From: Siccirubricoccus sp. G192
GTDB taxonomy: Bacteria > Pseudomonadota > Alphaproteobacteria > Acetobacterales > Acetobacteraceae
DNA length: 64,000 nt
Direction of reading: 5' to 3'
NCBI RefSeq assembly: GCF_019084075.1
Contig: NZ_JAHREN010000001.1
Span: 3,445,501-3,509,500, forward strand
Part shown: positions 16,057-27,511 of the stretch, piece after piece
Layout: each line of letters opens with the position of its first letter
Position numbering within the stretch: position 1 is the first letter of the stretch
The notes under the pieces: generated by a model
Told to the model about the DNA's origin: nothing
Databases searched by the model: none
The model's input: the letters and a program-made list of their open reading frames with translations, nothing else
Translations under genes and position numbers: made by a program

Positions 16057-17883
16057 GGCGATCCTCCCACCATCGCCGCGCGGCGCCAGCCAGGCCCTGC
16101 GGGAAGAACAGCACCAGCGCGACGATGACGCAGCCGAGCACCAGCCGCCAGTATTCGGTGAAGCGCGCCAATTGCTCCTGCAACCCGGCGAAGGCGAGCG
16201 CGCCGATGATCGGGCCGGAGAGGGTCTGCACGCCGCCCAGCAGCACCATCAGCAGCACGTCCACGCTGCGCGGGATGGCCATGAAGGTCGGGAAGACGCT
16301 GCCCTTGCCATAGGCGAAGAAGCCGCCCGCAATGCCCGCCATGCCGGCGGCGAGCGCGAAGGCGAGCCAGCGGACGCGGAAGCCATCGATGCCGATCGCC
16401 TCCGCCCGCAGCGGGCTGTCGCGCTGGGCCCGCAGCGCATGGCCGAAGGGCGCGTGGATGATCCGCCGCAGCAGCAGCGTGGCGCCGAGGCAGAAGGCGA
16501 GCGCCAGGTAGTAGTAGGTGAGCTTTCCCGCCGCCCAAGGGTCCGGCCAGACGCCGAGGATGCCGTTGTCGCCCCCCGTCACCTCCACCCATTGGAAGGC
16601 GACGGACCAGGCGATCTGCGCGAAGGCCAGGGTCAGCATCGCCGCATAGACGCCGGAGAGGCGCACGCAGAACCAGCCGAAGACCAGGCCGAACAGCCCG
16701 GCGGCGAAGGGCGCCAGCACCAGGCCGAGCGCCATCGAGCCGCCCAGCCACTTCGCCGCCAGCGCCGCGCCATAGGCGCCAAGGCCGAAATAGGCGGCAT
16801 GGCCGAAACTCGCCATGCCGCCCGGCCCCATGATGAAATGCAGGCTGGCGGCAAACAGCACGAAGACCGCGAGATCGGTCAGCACCGTCAGGGTGTAGTC
16901 GCCAGCGAAGGGCGGCAGCATGATGGCGGCGGCCAGGGCGGCGAGGCCCAGCCACTTCAGCGCCGGCGGCGCCGGGCCAATGGGCGTCTCCGCCAGGCCG
17001 CCGCGCGCAGGCTCCGCGGGCCGGCCGAGCAGCCCGTGCGGGCGCAGCACCAGCACCACCGCCATCACCAGGAAGGCCAGCACCAGGGTGATGCGCGGCG
17101 CGATCAGGATACCGAAGGCGTGCAGCTCGCCGATCAGCAGCGCCGCGAGGGCAGCGCCGCCAAGGCTGCCGAGGCCGCCCACCACCACCACCACGAAAGC
17201 CTCGGCGATGATGGCGAGGTCCATGTGCAGGTTCACGCTCTCCCGCGGCAATTGCAGCGCGCCGCCGAGGCCGGCGAGCAGGCTGCCGAGGAAGAACACG
17301 CTGGTGAAGAGGCGACGCTGGTCGACGCCAAGGGCACCCAGCATCTCACGGTCCTGCGTCGCCGCCCGCACCAGCCTGCCCCAGTGGGTCCGCTGGAAGA
17401 GCAGCCAGAGCAGGCCGAGCACGACCGGCCCGACCCCGATCAGGAACAGCTCATAGAGCGGGAAGCGCATCCCCAGGATCTCGATGCTGCCGCGCAGGCC
17501 CGGCGCCCGTGGCCCGAGCAGGTCCTGCGGCCCCCAGGCCAGCAGGGCCAGGTCCTGCACGATGAGCAGCACGCCGAAGGTGGCCAGCAGTGGAACAATT
17601 CCGGCGCGCGGTAGATGCGCCGGAGCAGCAGCACCTCCACCACCACGCCGATCAGCCCGACCAGCAGCGCGGCGCCCAGCACGCCGCCCCAGAAGCCGAG
17701 ATACCCGCGCGGCAGGGTCGTCACCAGCGTCCAGGCGAGATAGGCGCCCAGCATGTAGAGCGAGCCATGCGCGAAATTCACGATGCGGCTGACGCCGAAG
17801 ATCACCGTCAGGCCGGAAGCCACCAGGAACAGCGAGGAGGCGCTGGCCAGGCCGCTCAGGGCCTGGAGGGTCAGGTTCTCCAA
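16037..17883 (-). pseudogene. Fused LivH-LivM permease of a Liv-type ABC transporter, frameshifted
   Basis: A single reading of about 615 residues covers both permease halves. The LivH half starts at a TTG at 17881-17883 (MENLTLQALSGLASA) and has SRIVNFAHGSLYMLG. The LivM half has GPGGMASFGHAAYFGLGAYG and PFGHALRAQRDSPLRAEAIG. The halves are joined by a linker (RPHGLLGRPAEPARGGLAE). The frame breaks near 17584-17593, where the minus strand reads TTCCACTGCTGG. Adding one base, most simply CAGCTG for CACTG, gives FQLLATFGVLLIVQD, as expected for LivH. Fused LivHM permeases are known in proteobacteria, so the fusion is credible. The break is probably a sequence error. Confidence 0.82.
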
Positions 17884-17895
17884 GGCAGGGCGCGG

Positions 17896-19128
17896 TCAGG
17901 TCTGCGGGCGAAGTTGTCGCACCACGTCATCCGGCGGCAGGTAGTCGCGGCCATCGGCATAGCGCCAATCGGCCATGGCGCCCTTGCCGCCGCGCAGCAC
18001 GGTGCGGCCGATAAAGGCGCCCATGGTGGATTGCTGGTCGATGGCGCGGAACTCCACCTGGCCAAAGGGCGTGGGGAATTGCAGGCCGCGCATTGCCTCC
18101 AGCATCGGCTCCGTCTCGACCGCGGCGGCCTTCTTCAGCATGGCGACGATCGCCTGGACAGTGCTGTAGCCCACCACGCTGCCGAGATAGGGATGCGCGT
18201 TCCAGCGCTGCTGATAGGCATCGCGGAAGGCCGTGTGTTCCGGGGTGTTGATCTGGTCCCAGGGATAGCCGGTGACGATCCAGTCCTCCGGCGCCTCGTC
18301 CTGCAGCGGTTCGAGGTATTCCGGCTCGCCGGTCAGGAGGGAGACGACACGGCGGCGCTCGAACAGCCCGCGGGTCAGGCCCTGGCGGACGAAATTGGTG
18401 AGATCGGCGGCGAAGGTGACATTGAAGATCGCCTCCGGATTGGCGGCGGCAAGCGCCTGCACCGTGGCGCCGGCATCGATCCGGCCGAGGGCGGGGAATT
18501 GCTCGGCCACGAATTGCACATCGGGCCGGGCCCTTTGCAGCAATTCCTTGAACCAGCGGACGGCGGACTGGCCGTATTCGTAATTGGGCGCGACGGTCGC
18601 CCAGCGCTTGGCAGGCAGCTTCGCCGCCTCCTCCACCAGCATCGCCGATTGCATGTAGGTGCTGGCGCGCAGCCGGAAGGTGAAGCGGTTGCCGCGCGAC
18701 CAGACCAGCGCATCGGTGAGCGGCTCGCTCGCCACGAAGAGCCGCCGGTTCTGGTTGGCGAAATCGGCGATGGCGAGGCCGACATTGGAGAGATAGCCGC
18801 CGGACAGCAGCGCCACGCGCTCGGCATTCACCAGCTCGCCCGCCATGCGGACCGCGTCTTCCGGGCGGCCGCCATCGTCGCGGAAAATGGTTTCGATGCG
18901 GCGCCCGTTGATGCCGCCGGCGGCATTCACCTGTTCCTGCGCCAGCAGCCAGGCATTGCGGTAGGGTTGCAGGAAGGCCGGCTGCGCGGTGTAGCTGTTG
19001 ATCTCGCCGATGCGGATCGCGTCACCCTGGTTCGCGTTCCCTTGGGCGCTGGCGATCCATGGCGCCGCCAAAACCGAAACGCCGGCGCCCGCCAGAAGCT
19101 GGCGGCGCCTGATCGCCTGTTCCGTCAT
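17896..19128 (-). CDS. LivK-type ABC substrate-binding protein, second operon
   Basis: A 410-residue periplasmic receptor. The ATG at 19126-19128 gives MTEQAIRRRQLLAGAG with a hydrophobic stretch and ASAQG cleavage; the longer frame to 19176 adds no signal-like sequence. The mature part shows IRIGEINSYTAQPAFLQPYRNAW, a binding-protein start quite unlike the LNDQSG and LTDMSG of the six-copy array. NAAGGINGRRIETIFRDDGG is the Peripla_BP_6 block that follows. It is the first gene of the second Liv operon, 12 bases before the fused permease. The differences in the pocket region suggest another class of ligand. Confidence 0.9.
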   Translation of the reverse strand: MTEQAIRRRQLLAGAGVSVLAAPWIASAQGNANQGDAIRIGEINSYTAQPAFLQPYRNAWLLAQEQVNAAGGINGRRIETIFRDDGGRPEDAVRMAGELVNAERVALLSGGYLSNVGLAIADFANQNRRLFVASEPLTDALVWSRGNRFTFRLRASTYMQSAMLVEEAAKLPAKRWATVAPNYEYGQSAVRWFKELLQRARPDVQFVAEQFPALGRIDAGATVQALAAANPEAIFNVTFAADLTNFVRQGLTRGLFERRRVVSLLTGEPEYLEPLQDEAPEDWIVTGYPWDQINTPEHTAFRDAYQQRWNAHPYLGSVVGYSTVQAIVAMLKKAAAVETEPMLEAMRGLQFPTPFGQVEFRAIDQQSTMGAFIGRTVLRGGKGAMADWRYADGRDYLPPDDVVRQLRPQT

Positions 19129-19228
19129 ATCGTCCCCGGTCACGCTTGCTGATATCGCCGGGGGATGGAACCGCAACGCGGCGGCACGCGCAAACGAAAA
19201 GCGTGGCCGCCGCGGCGCGGGCCCGGCG

Positions 19229-19855
19229 CTACTTCACCTCGACATAGCGCAGATAGGGCTTCTTGGCTTCCCAACCCTGCGGGAACATCCCCTTGGCCTG
19301 CTCGTCCGGGATCGAGGGCGGGATGATGGCGCGCTCGCCGGGCTGCCAGTTCACCGGCGTCGCCACCTTGGCGCGATCCGTCAGTTGCAGGCTGTCGATC
19401 ACCCGCAGGATCTCCTGGAAGTTCCGCCCGGTGCTCGGCGGATAGACCAGCATCAGCCGCACCTTCTTCTGCGGGTCGATCACATAGACGGTGCGCACCG
19501 TGATCGCCGGATCGGCCTCGGGGTGCACCATGCCGTAGAGGTTGGAAACCTTCTTCTCCGGGTCGGCGATCATCGGGAAGTTCACGGCATGGCCCTGGGT
19601 CTCGGCGATATCCGCCTCCCAGCCCTGGTGGCTGGCCACCGGGTCAACCGAGAGGCCGATCACCTTCACCCCGCGCCGGTCGAATTCGGGCTTGAGGCGG
19701 GCCGTCTCGCCGAGTTCCGTGGTGCAGACCGGGGTGAAGTCCTTGGGGTGGCTGAACAGCACGCCCCAGGACCCGCCCAGCCAGTCATGGAAGCGGATGC
19801 GGCCCTGCGTCGTCTCAGCCTCGAAATCCGGCGCAACCTGGCCAAGCTGGATCAT
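19229..19855 (-). CDS. 1-Cys peroxiredoxin (PRDX6-type)
   Basis: A 208-residue cytoplasmic thiol peroxidase that reduces hydrogen peroxide and organic hydroperoxides. Residues 42-47 (PVCTTE) hold the peroxidatic C44, with P37/K38/D39 before it. There is no second cysteine in the resolving position, and the long C-terminal domain (VATPVNWQPGERAIIPPS) is characteristic of the 1-Cys Prx6 group. The length matches that group. It is monocistronic by spacing: 100 bases separate it from the receptor downstream, and a hairpin terminator of the neighbouring beta-oxidation operon lies just upstream. Confidence 0.93.
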   Translation of the reverse strand: MIQLGQVAPDFEAETTQGRIRFHDWLGGSWGVLFSHPKDFTPVCTTELGETARLKPEFDRRGVKVIGLSVDPVASHQGWEADIAETQGHAVNFPMIADPEKKVSNLYGMVHPEADPAITVRTVYVIDPQKKVRLMLVYPPSTGRNFQEILRVIDSLQLTDRAKVATPVNWQPGERAIIPPSIPDEQAKGMFPQGWEAKKPYLRYVEVK

Positions 19856-19924
19856 GTGTTCCTCCCTCGGTTTTGATGCGCGCAGGGAATCATGCCATGC
19901 AGCGCCCGGTCAATCCTGATGTGG

Positions 19925-19956
19925 AAAGGCCCCGTCACTTTCATGGCGGGGCCCTT
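19925..19956 (-). terminator. Rho-independent terminator after the acyl-CoA dehydrogenase operon
   Basis: On the minus strand GGCCCCG (complement of 19947-19953) pairs with CGGGGCC (complement of 19928-19934) around a 12-base loop, followed by TTT. It lies just after the stop at 19960 and so ends the transcript from 24433. The T run is short. Confidence 0.6.
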
Positions 19957-19959
19957 GGA

Positions 19960-21111
19960 TCATGCCGCCGCGACCAGGCCGCCCGTATCCGCCAGGTTGC
20001 GGATGTGGTGGTCGGCATCACCGAACATGCTGTTGTTCACCGTCAGCCGCTTGAAGTAATGGCCGCAGGCATATTCCATCGTCATGGCGATGCCGCCATG
20101 CAGCTGGATCGATTGCTGGCCGACGAAGCGCCCGGAACGGCCGATCTGCACCTTGACCGAGGCCATGGATTTGCGCCGCGCCGCCGGGTCGCGCTCCTCC
20201 ACCGCCATCGCGGCGAAATAGGACATGCTGCGCGCCTGTTCCAACTGCACCAGCATATCCGCGGCGCGGTGCTGCAGCGCCTGGAAGCTGCCGATCGGCC
20301 GGCCGAATTGCTGCCGCGTCTTCATGTAGTCGAGCGTCATGTCATGCGCGACCTGCATGGCGCCCACCGCCTCCGCGGCCAGCGCCGCGATGGCCTCGTC
20401 CACCACCTGGTCGACCAGCGGCAGCCCGTCCTCGGCATTGCCGAGCACCGCATCGCCGCCGACCCGCACGCCGGAGAACTCCACCTCCGCCGCGCGCTGG
20501 CCATCCACCGTGCGATAGCCGCGCCGGGTGACGCCGGGCGATTTCGCATCCACCAGGAAGACGCCGATCCCCTTGCGGTCGCGCTGGCCGCCGGCCACGC
20601 GGGCGGTGACGATCAGCCGGTCGGCGCTGTCGCCATGCACCACCATGCCCTTGCGGCCCTCGATCACCCAGCCGCTGCCGTCGCGCTTCGCCGTGCTCGC
20701 CACGTCGTTCAGGTCGTAGCGGGACTGGCGCTCGGTATGCGCGAAGGCGAGCAGCAATTCGCCGGCGGCCACCTGCGGCACCAGTTCGCTCCGCTGCGCC
20801 GCCGTGGCGCCGTGGCGGAGGAAGCCGCCGCCCAGCACCACGGTGGTGAGCCAGGGTTCCAGGGTGATGGCGCGGCCCATCTGCTCGGCGACCAGCATGG
20901 TCTCCACCGGGCCGCCGCCGAAGCCGCCCTCATCCTCGGCGAAGGGCAGGCCGAGCAGGCCAAGCTCGGCATATTGCGACCAGACCTCGCGGCTCCAGCC
21001 CTCCGGCGTGTTCATATAGGCCTTGCGCTGCTCGAAGCCGTATTTGTCGCCGAGCAGCCGGGCCAGGCTGTCCTGGAGGAGCCGTTGCTCCTCCGTCAGG
21101 TCGAAATCCAT
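19960..21111 (-). CDS. Acyl-CoA dehydrogenase, small-partner type
   Basis: A 383-residue flavoprotein of the acyl-CoA dehydrogenase superfamily, expected to introduce the alpha-beta double bond in an acyl-CoA. It starts MDFDLTEEQRLLQDSLARLL, typical of the N-terminal helical domain. The C-terminal domain has TRQQFGRPIGSFQALQHRAAD and QLHGGIAMTMEYACGHYFKR. Its stop is followed at once by the terminator. It directly follows the 400-residue dehydrogenase (6 bases), and such adjacent pairs often make heteromeric enzymes for steroid, bile-acid or branched acyl-CoAs. Which subunit holds the catalytic base was not settled. Confidence 0.9.
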   Translation of the reverse strand: MDFDLTEEQRLLQDSLARLLGDKYGFEQRKAYMNTPEGWSREVWSQYAELGLLGLPFAEDEGGFGGGPVETMLVAEQMGRAITLEPWLTTVVLGGGFLRHGATAAQRSELVPQVAAGELLLAFAHTERQSRYDLNDVASTAKRDGSGWVIEGRKGMVVHGDSADRLIVTARVAGGQRDRKGIGVFLVDAKSPGVTRRGYRTVDGQRAAEVEFSGVRVGGDAVLGNAEDGLPLVDQVVDEAIAALAAEAVGAMQVAHDMTLDYMKTRQQFGRPIGSFQALQHRAADMLVQLEQARSMSYFAAMAVEERDPAARRKSMASVKVQIGRSGRFVGQQSIQLHGGIAMTMEYACGHYFKRLTVNNSMFGDADHHIRNLADTGGLVAAA

Positions 21112-21117
21112 GTTGCG

Positions 21118-22320
21118 TCAGAGTCCCAGAAAGGCCTTGGCCATGATGTTCCGCTGGATCTCGTTGGACCCACCGTAGATCGACTGCTTGCGCCAGTTGA
21201 AATAGACGCCGGCAAGGCCGAAGGCCCAGTCGGGCGCCACATCCACCTCGTTCGCGCCTTCCTCGTCCGGGTCGCCATCCACCCAGGCATAGGGCCCGGC
21301 CGCCTGCATCAGCAGTTCGGAGCACATCTGCTGGATCTCGGTGCCCTTGATCTTGAGCACGGAGGTCGCGGGGTCGGGCTTCTTGTCCTTCCGCTTGGTC
21401 TCGGTGGCGATGACGCGCATCACGGTCATCTCCAGCGCCTGCAATCCCACCTCGATCTCCGTGACCTTGCGGCGGAAGTCGGGGTCCTCCATCAGCGGCT
21501 TGCCGCCATCCATCGCTTCCGTGGAGGCGATGACCTTCAGCCGGCGGATGCGCTCGCGCGAGGCGCCCACGCGCGCCTGGCCGAAACGCTCGTTGCCGAG
21601 CAGGAATTTGGCGCAGTCCCAGCCGCGGTTCTCCTGGCCGACCAGGTTCTCCGCCGGCACCTTCACGTCGTCGAAGAAGACCTCGTTCACCTCGTGCCCG
21701 CCCTCGATGGTGATGATCGGGCGGACGGTGATCCCCGGAGTCTTCATGTCGCAGAGCAGGAAGCTGATCCCCTCCTGCTTCTTGGCGTTCGGGTCGGTGC
21801 GGACCAGCAGAAAGATCCAGTCGGCATGCTGCGCCAGCGTCGTCCAGGTCTTCTGGCCATTGACGACATAGTGGTCGCCTTCGCGCACCGCGCGGGTCTT
21901 GAGGCCGGCGAGGTCGGAGCCCGCGCCAGGCTCGGAGAAGCCCTGGCACCACCAGTCGTCGAGGTTGAGCATGCGCGGCAGGAACCGCCTCTTCTGCTCC
22001 TCGGTGCCGAATTCGATGATGACCGGCCCGCACATGTTGATGTTGAAGCCGAGCGGCGAAGGCGCGGGCGCCTGCTGCAACTCCTCGCGGAAGATGTAGC
22101 GCTGCGCCAGTGACCAGCCGGGGCCGCCATATTCCTTGGACCATTCCGGCGCGGCCCAGCCGCGGGCGTTCAGCTTGCGCTGCCAGTCCACGACCTGGTC
22201 CTTGGTCGGCGACTTGCCGGCAACCATGCGCTCGCGCGTCTCGGCCGGCAGTTCCTTTGCGATGAAGTCGCGGACCTCCTGGCGGAAGGCGCGCTCGGCC
22301 TCGGAAAAGCGGAGTTCCAT
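21118..22320 (-). CDS. Acyl-CoA dehydrogenase, large-partner type
   Basis: A 400-residue flavoprotein. The N-terminus MELRFSEAERAFRQEVRDF and the FAD-binding block CQGFSEPGAGSDLAGL, followed by VNGQKTWTTLAQHADW, are family signatures. The C-terminus has QSIYGGSNEIQRNIMAKAFLGL, the block that closes the flavin and acyl site. It belongs with the downstream 383-residue paralogue and the upstream FadJ-like enzyme in one operon (22 bases to that gene). FadE-like pairs of this kind act on bulky or branched acyl chains in several actinobacteria and proteobacteria. That role is inferred here. Confidence 0.92.
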   Translation of the reverse strand: MELRFSEAERAFRQEVRDFIAKELPAETRERMVAGKSPTKDQVVDWQRKLNARGWAAPEWSKEYGGPGWSLAQRYIFREELQQAPAPSPLGFNINMCGPVIIEFGTEEQKRRFLPRMLNLDDWWCQGFSEPGAGSDLAGLKTRAVREGDHYVVNGQKTWTTLAQHADWIFLLVRTDPNAKKQEGISFLLCDMKTPGITVRPIITIEGGHEVNEVFFDDVKVPAENLVGQENRGWDCAKFLLGNERFGQARVGASRERIRRLKVIASTEAMDGGKPLMEDPDFRRKVTEIEVGLQALEMTVMRVIATETKRKDKKPDPATSVLKIKGTEIQQMCSELLMQAAGPYAWVDGDPDEEGANEVDVAPDWAFGLAGVYFNWRKQSIYGGSNEIQRNIMAKAFLGL

Positions 22321-22342
22321 CTGTCTCTCTCCGTATGTTCGG

Positions 22343-24433
<2,091 letters not shown>

Positions 24434-24544
24434 GGACGGTCCTCTCCGGTGCCTGGGCGACGCTTGGGGCGCCATCGGGGGGCATCCTTCGGCCGGGTTC
24501 CATGCCGTGTCAACCGCGGCAGCCGGCCCTTGCCGGGCGCCGAA

Positions 24545-25087
24545 TCAGCCGCCGATCCAGCCCGCCCACTGCATGCCGCCATAGGCCAGGGCCACCAGCA
24601 GCATGACCAGATAAGGGCTGGCATCGCGGAGCAGCGCCAGGGTGCAGAGCGCCATCGTCGCCACTTCCAGCCAGCCGGCGCCATCCGCCTGCAACAGCGT
24701 CAGCACGCCGGCGAAGATCAACCCGGCGGCGATCGGCGCCAGGCCAAGCTCGATCATCCGCCGCACCGGGCTGTCGCCGCGCCGCCGCCACCAATGGCCG
24801 ACGCCGAGCAGCAGCAGCGAGGAGGGCACATAGAGCGCCAGTGCCGCCACCAGCGCGCCGGCGAAGCCGGCCGCCCGCCAGCCGACCAGCGCCGAGATCA
24901 GCGAGCCCGGCCCCGGCGCGGCGCGGGAGATCGCGAAGAGCTCCACGAATTCCGCATCGGTCAGCCAGCCATGCACCTCCACCGCCTGGCGCTGCATCTC
25001 CGCGAAGATCGAGGGGCCGCCGCCGAGCGAAACCAGCGACAGCGGCGCGAAGACCAGCACCAGGGCGAAAAGCCGGTCAGGCAGCAT
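24545..25087 (-). CDS. chrA: Chromate transporter, short-chain CHR subunit 2
   Basis: A 180-residue membrane protein of the CHR family. It has the half-protein block SLGGGPSIFAEMQRQAVEVHGWL followed by SRAAPGPGSLISALVGW, a family motif, and several hydrophobic helices. Short-chain CHR proteins act as pairs that equal one long-chain ChrA. The upstream gene is the partner and overlaps it by 11 bases. Chromate export is known for some members, but many CHR proteins have other or unknown anions, so the substrate is not certain. The end is 111 bases before the FadJ-like gene. Confidence 0.85.
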   Translation of the reverse strand: MLPDRLFALVLVFAPLSLVSLGGGPSIFAEMQRQAVEVHGWLTDAEFVELFAISRAAPGPGSLISALVGWRAAGFAGALVAALALYVPSSLLLLGVGHWWRRRGDSPVRRMIELGLAPIAAGLIFAGVLTLLQADGAGWLEVATMALCTLALLRDASPYLVMLLVALAYGGMQWAGWIGG

Positions 25088-25640
25088 CGCGCCGCCCCGC
25101 CCACCAGGCCAGCCCGACGCTCACCGGCGCCAGCACCAGCACCACCGGGATCATCGGCAGCCGCAGCACGCCGATCGCCAGGAAGGTGGCCACCAGCACG
25201 GCCCAGGGGCCAAGGCCCCGCAGCCGCCGCGCGGTGCGCAGCCCGACCGTGCAACTGTTCGCCAGCCCCGCCGCGGCCACGCCCACCAGCACCGGGCCCA
25301 GCCAGGCGATCCCCGCCGCCCCGGCATAGAGCAGCGCCAACAGCAGAATGAAGAGGAAGGGCGGGCCGAGGATGCCGGCGAAGGCCGCCGCCGCGCCCTG
25401 CCAGCCGCGCAGGTGCTGCCCGATATAGAGCGCGAGGTTGACGCTGTTCGGCCCCGGCAGCACCTGGCCGAGGGCGATGCCGGCGAGGAACCCCTCCTCC
25501 GTCATCCATTGCCGCCGGCGCACCACCTCCCGGTGCATCCAGCCGGAAAGGCCACCGCCGAAGCTGGCCATGCCGAGCCGGGCGAATACGCCCAGGATCT
25601 CGCCGAGCCCAGGCTGCGGCCTGCCGCCTTCCGCCACCAT
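25077..25640 (-). CDS. chrA: Chromate transporter, short-chain CHR subunit 1
   Basis: A 187-residue membrane protein and the first half of a split CHR transporter. It has LGMASFGGGLSGWMHREVVRRRQWM, then GQVLPGPNSVNLALYIGQHLRG, the N-terminal CHR signature. The start at 25640 (MVAEGGRPQPGLGEILGVF) is chosen because the longer frame adds a low-complexity lead. It overlaps its partner by 11 bases, so translation is coupled. It is the last gene of the minus-strand block, and the next gene is divergent. Confidence 0.85.
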   Translation of the reverse strand: MVAEGGRPQPGLGEILGVFARLGMASFGGGLSGWMHREVVRRRQWMTEEGFLAGIALGQVLPGPNSVNLALYIGQHLRGWQGAAAAFAGILGPPFLFILLLALLYAGAAGIAWLGPVLVGVAAAGLANSCTVGLRTARRLRGLGPWAVLVATFLAIGVLRLPMIPVVLVLAPVSVGLAWWAGRRDAA

Positions 25641-25826
25641 CACGCCGCCGCTGCCCCTCGCCTGCCCCGGGTTTTCCGGCAAAGGCCCGGCGCTGTCGAG
25701 GGCAGGCCGCCTTGCCGCCGCCACGCCGGAGCCATGCAATGGACGCGCTCACCGCCTGGAAATGATACGCTGGCGACGGATCGGCGCCGCCGCGCGTTAC
25801 AATGGCGAAGCACGGAGACCGGCATC

Positions 25827-26261
25827 ATGCGGCAAAGGGGTTCCAGGGGTTTGCGGCTCGGCTTGCTGGCGCTGCTCGCCCTGCCGGCGGCAGGTTGCGT
25901 GCAGGTGCAGCCGGTTCCCTATTACGGCTATTACGCCCCGGCTGCGCCGATCGGCCCGAATGCGGGCGCCGGGGTGGTGGCAGGCGGAGTGGCCGGTGGA
26001 TTGCTGGGCGCGGCGGCCTCGGGGCCCTATGACCGCGGCCTCGGCGCGGTGGGCGGCGCGGCGGCCGGGGCGCTGGTGGGCGGACTGATCGGCGGCGCGG
26101 TCGATCAGAACAATGCGGCGGCCGCGGCGGCAGCACAGGGCTACGGGTACCAACCGCCGCCGGCCTATGCGCCCCAGGGCTATGCACCGCCAAGCTATGC
26201 GCCCCAATACCATGCGCCACCGGCCTACCCGGCCTATCCGCCAACCGATTACCGGTATTGA
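25827..26261 (+). CDS. Glycine-zipper lipoprotein with Tyr/Pro-rich tail
   Basis: A 144-residue protein. The ATG at 25827 gives a lipoprotein signal ending in LPAAGC, with C25 or so as the lipidated residue. The body is a glycine-zipper 2TM-like segment (GAGVVAGGVAGGLLGAAA and GAVGGAAAGALVGGLIGGAV), which is typical of outer-membrane-associated 17-kDa-antigen-like proteins. The C-terminal 45 residues are a Tyr/Pro/Ala repeat (YAPQGYAPPSYAPQYHAPP). It is divergent from the chromate pair. Role in the envelope is inferred. Confidence 0.8.
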   Translation: MRQRGSRGLRLGLLALLALPAAGCVQVQPVPYYGYYAPAAPIGPNAGAGVVAGGVAGGLLGAAASGPYDRGLGAVGGAAAGALVGGLIGGAVDQNNAAAAAAAQGYGYQPPPAYAPQGYAPPSYAPQYHAPPAYPAYPPTDYRY

Positions 26262-26510
26262 GCGGGAACCACCCTCGCCGCACCTGCGCCCGGGCACGAA
26301 GACGGGGCCCCCTCCCGGCCGGGCTGACCCTGGCTGCCGTGCTTCCGGCCAGCGCGTCGGCGCGCCAGGGTTCAGCTGCCGCGCAACCCGCCCGCGACCA
26401 CGATTCGGTCGGTGTCGGAATTCCCGCTTTCCCCTGGCCGCACGCCCCGGCTTTGCCGGCAGCCGCAAGCGGCGCCATGATGCGCGCCGGGGAGAAGGAG
26501 AGGAAACGTC

Positions 26511-27476
26511 ATGCAAGGCTTGCCGCGCAGGCCGCTGGCCCTACTGCTGCTCGCCGCCACGGCGCGCGCCACCGGGCCAGCCCGGGCGCAGGCGCAGGGG
26601 GTGCGGCTGGTGATCCCCTTTGCCGCCGGCGGCCCGGCCGACCAGCTCGCGCGGCTGGTGGCGCCGGGAATGGCGCAGGTGCTGGGCCAGCCTGTCGTGG
26701 TGGACAATCGCGGCGGCGCCGGCGGCGTGCTGGCCAGCGAGATCGTCGCCAAATCCGCGCCGGACGGCCAGACCCTGCTGCTCGGCAGCCTCGGCGTGGT
26801 GGTGCTGGGCGCCACCCTGCAACCCCGCCTGCCCTATGACCCACAGCGCGACTTCGAGCCGGTGGCGCTGTTCGGCCGCGTCCCCTCCCTGCTGGTGGTG
26901 CGGCCTGACCTGGCGGAGAGCCTGGCCGGGCTGGCGGAAGCGGCGCGGAAGCTGGGCCGGCCGCTGACCTATGCCTCGGCCGGGCCCGGCACCACCATGC
27001 ATATCGCGGGCGAGATGGTGCGGCTGGCGACCGGGCTCGAGATGACGCATGTGCCCTATCGCGGCGCCGGCCCGGCGGTGACGGACATGCTCGCCGGCAA
27101 TGTCGACCTGATGATCGCCGATACCCCGGTGCTGGTGCCGCAGGTGCGGGCCGTGCGAATGCGGGCGCTGGCGGTCTTCGGCAATGCCCGCACGCCATTG
27201 CTGCCTGAGGTGCCGACCGCGCCGGAACTCGGCCAGCCCGGCCTGGTGATGGAGAACTGGTATGGCGTGCTGGCCCCCTCCGGCGTGCCGACGGCGCGGC
27301 GGGCGGCGCTGGAAGGCGCCATCCTGGCCAGCATGGCCCGGCCGGAGGTGGCGGAGCGCCTCGCCACGGCGGGCCTGCAGGGCGGCACCGGCACGGCGGG
27401 CTTCCGCGAGCAGCTTGCCCGTGACACCGCCACCTGGCCGCCGCTGCTGCGCCGGCTGAACATCTCGCTGGAATGA
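26511..27476 (+). CDS. Tripartite tricarboxylate transporter-type receptor (TctC/Bug family)
   Basis: A 321-residue periplasmic binding protein. After the signal (LALLLLAATARATGPARAQ) it has VRLVIPFAAGGPADQLARLV, VVDNRGGAGGVLASEIVAKSA and MTHVPYRGAGPAVTDMLAGNVDLM, the Bug-family blocks that bind carboxylate groups through main-chain and water contacts. GGAGAGG lies before the ATG. TctA and TctB membrane partners are absent from the window. The next gene is a paralogue 35 bases downstream. Confidence 0.92.
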   Translation: MQGLPRRPLALLLLAATARATGPARAQAQGVRLVIPFAAGGPADQLARLVAPGMAQVLGQPVVVDNRGGAGGVLASEIVAKSAPDGQTLLLGSLGVVVLGATLQPRLPYDPQRDFEPVALFGRVPSLLVVRPDLAESLAGLAEAARKLGRPLTYASAGPGTTMHIAGEMVRLATGLEMTHVPYRGAGPAVTDMLAGNVDLMIADTPVLVPQVRAVRMRALAVFGNARTPLLPEVPTAPELGQPGLVMENWYGVLAPSGVPTARRAALEGAILASMARPEVAERLATAGLQGGTGTAGFREQLARDTATWPPLLRRLNISLE

Positions 27477-27511
27477 CGCGGCCCGCGCCGCAGGGGAGGA
27501 AGGAGACGCCG

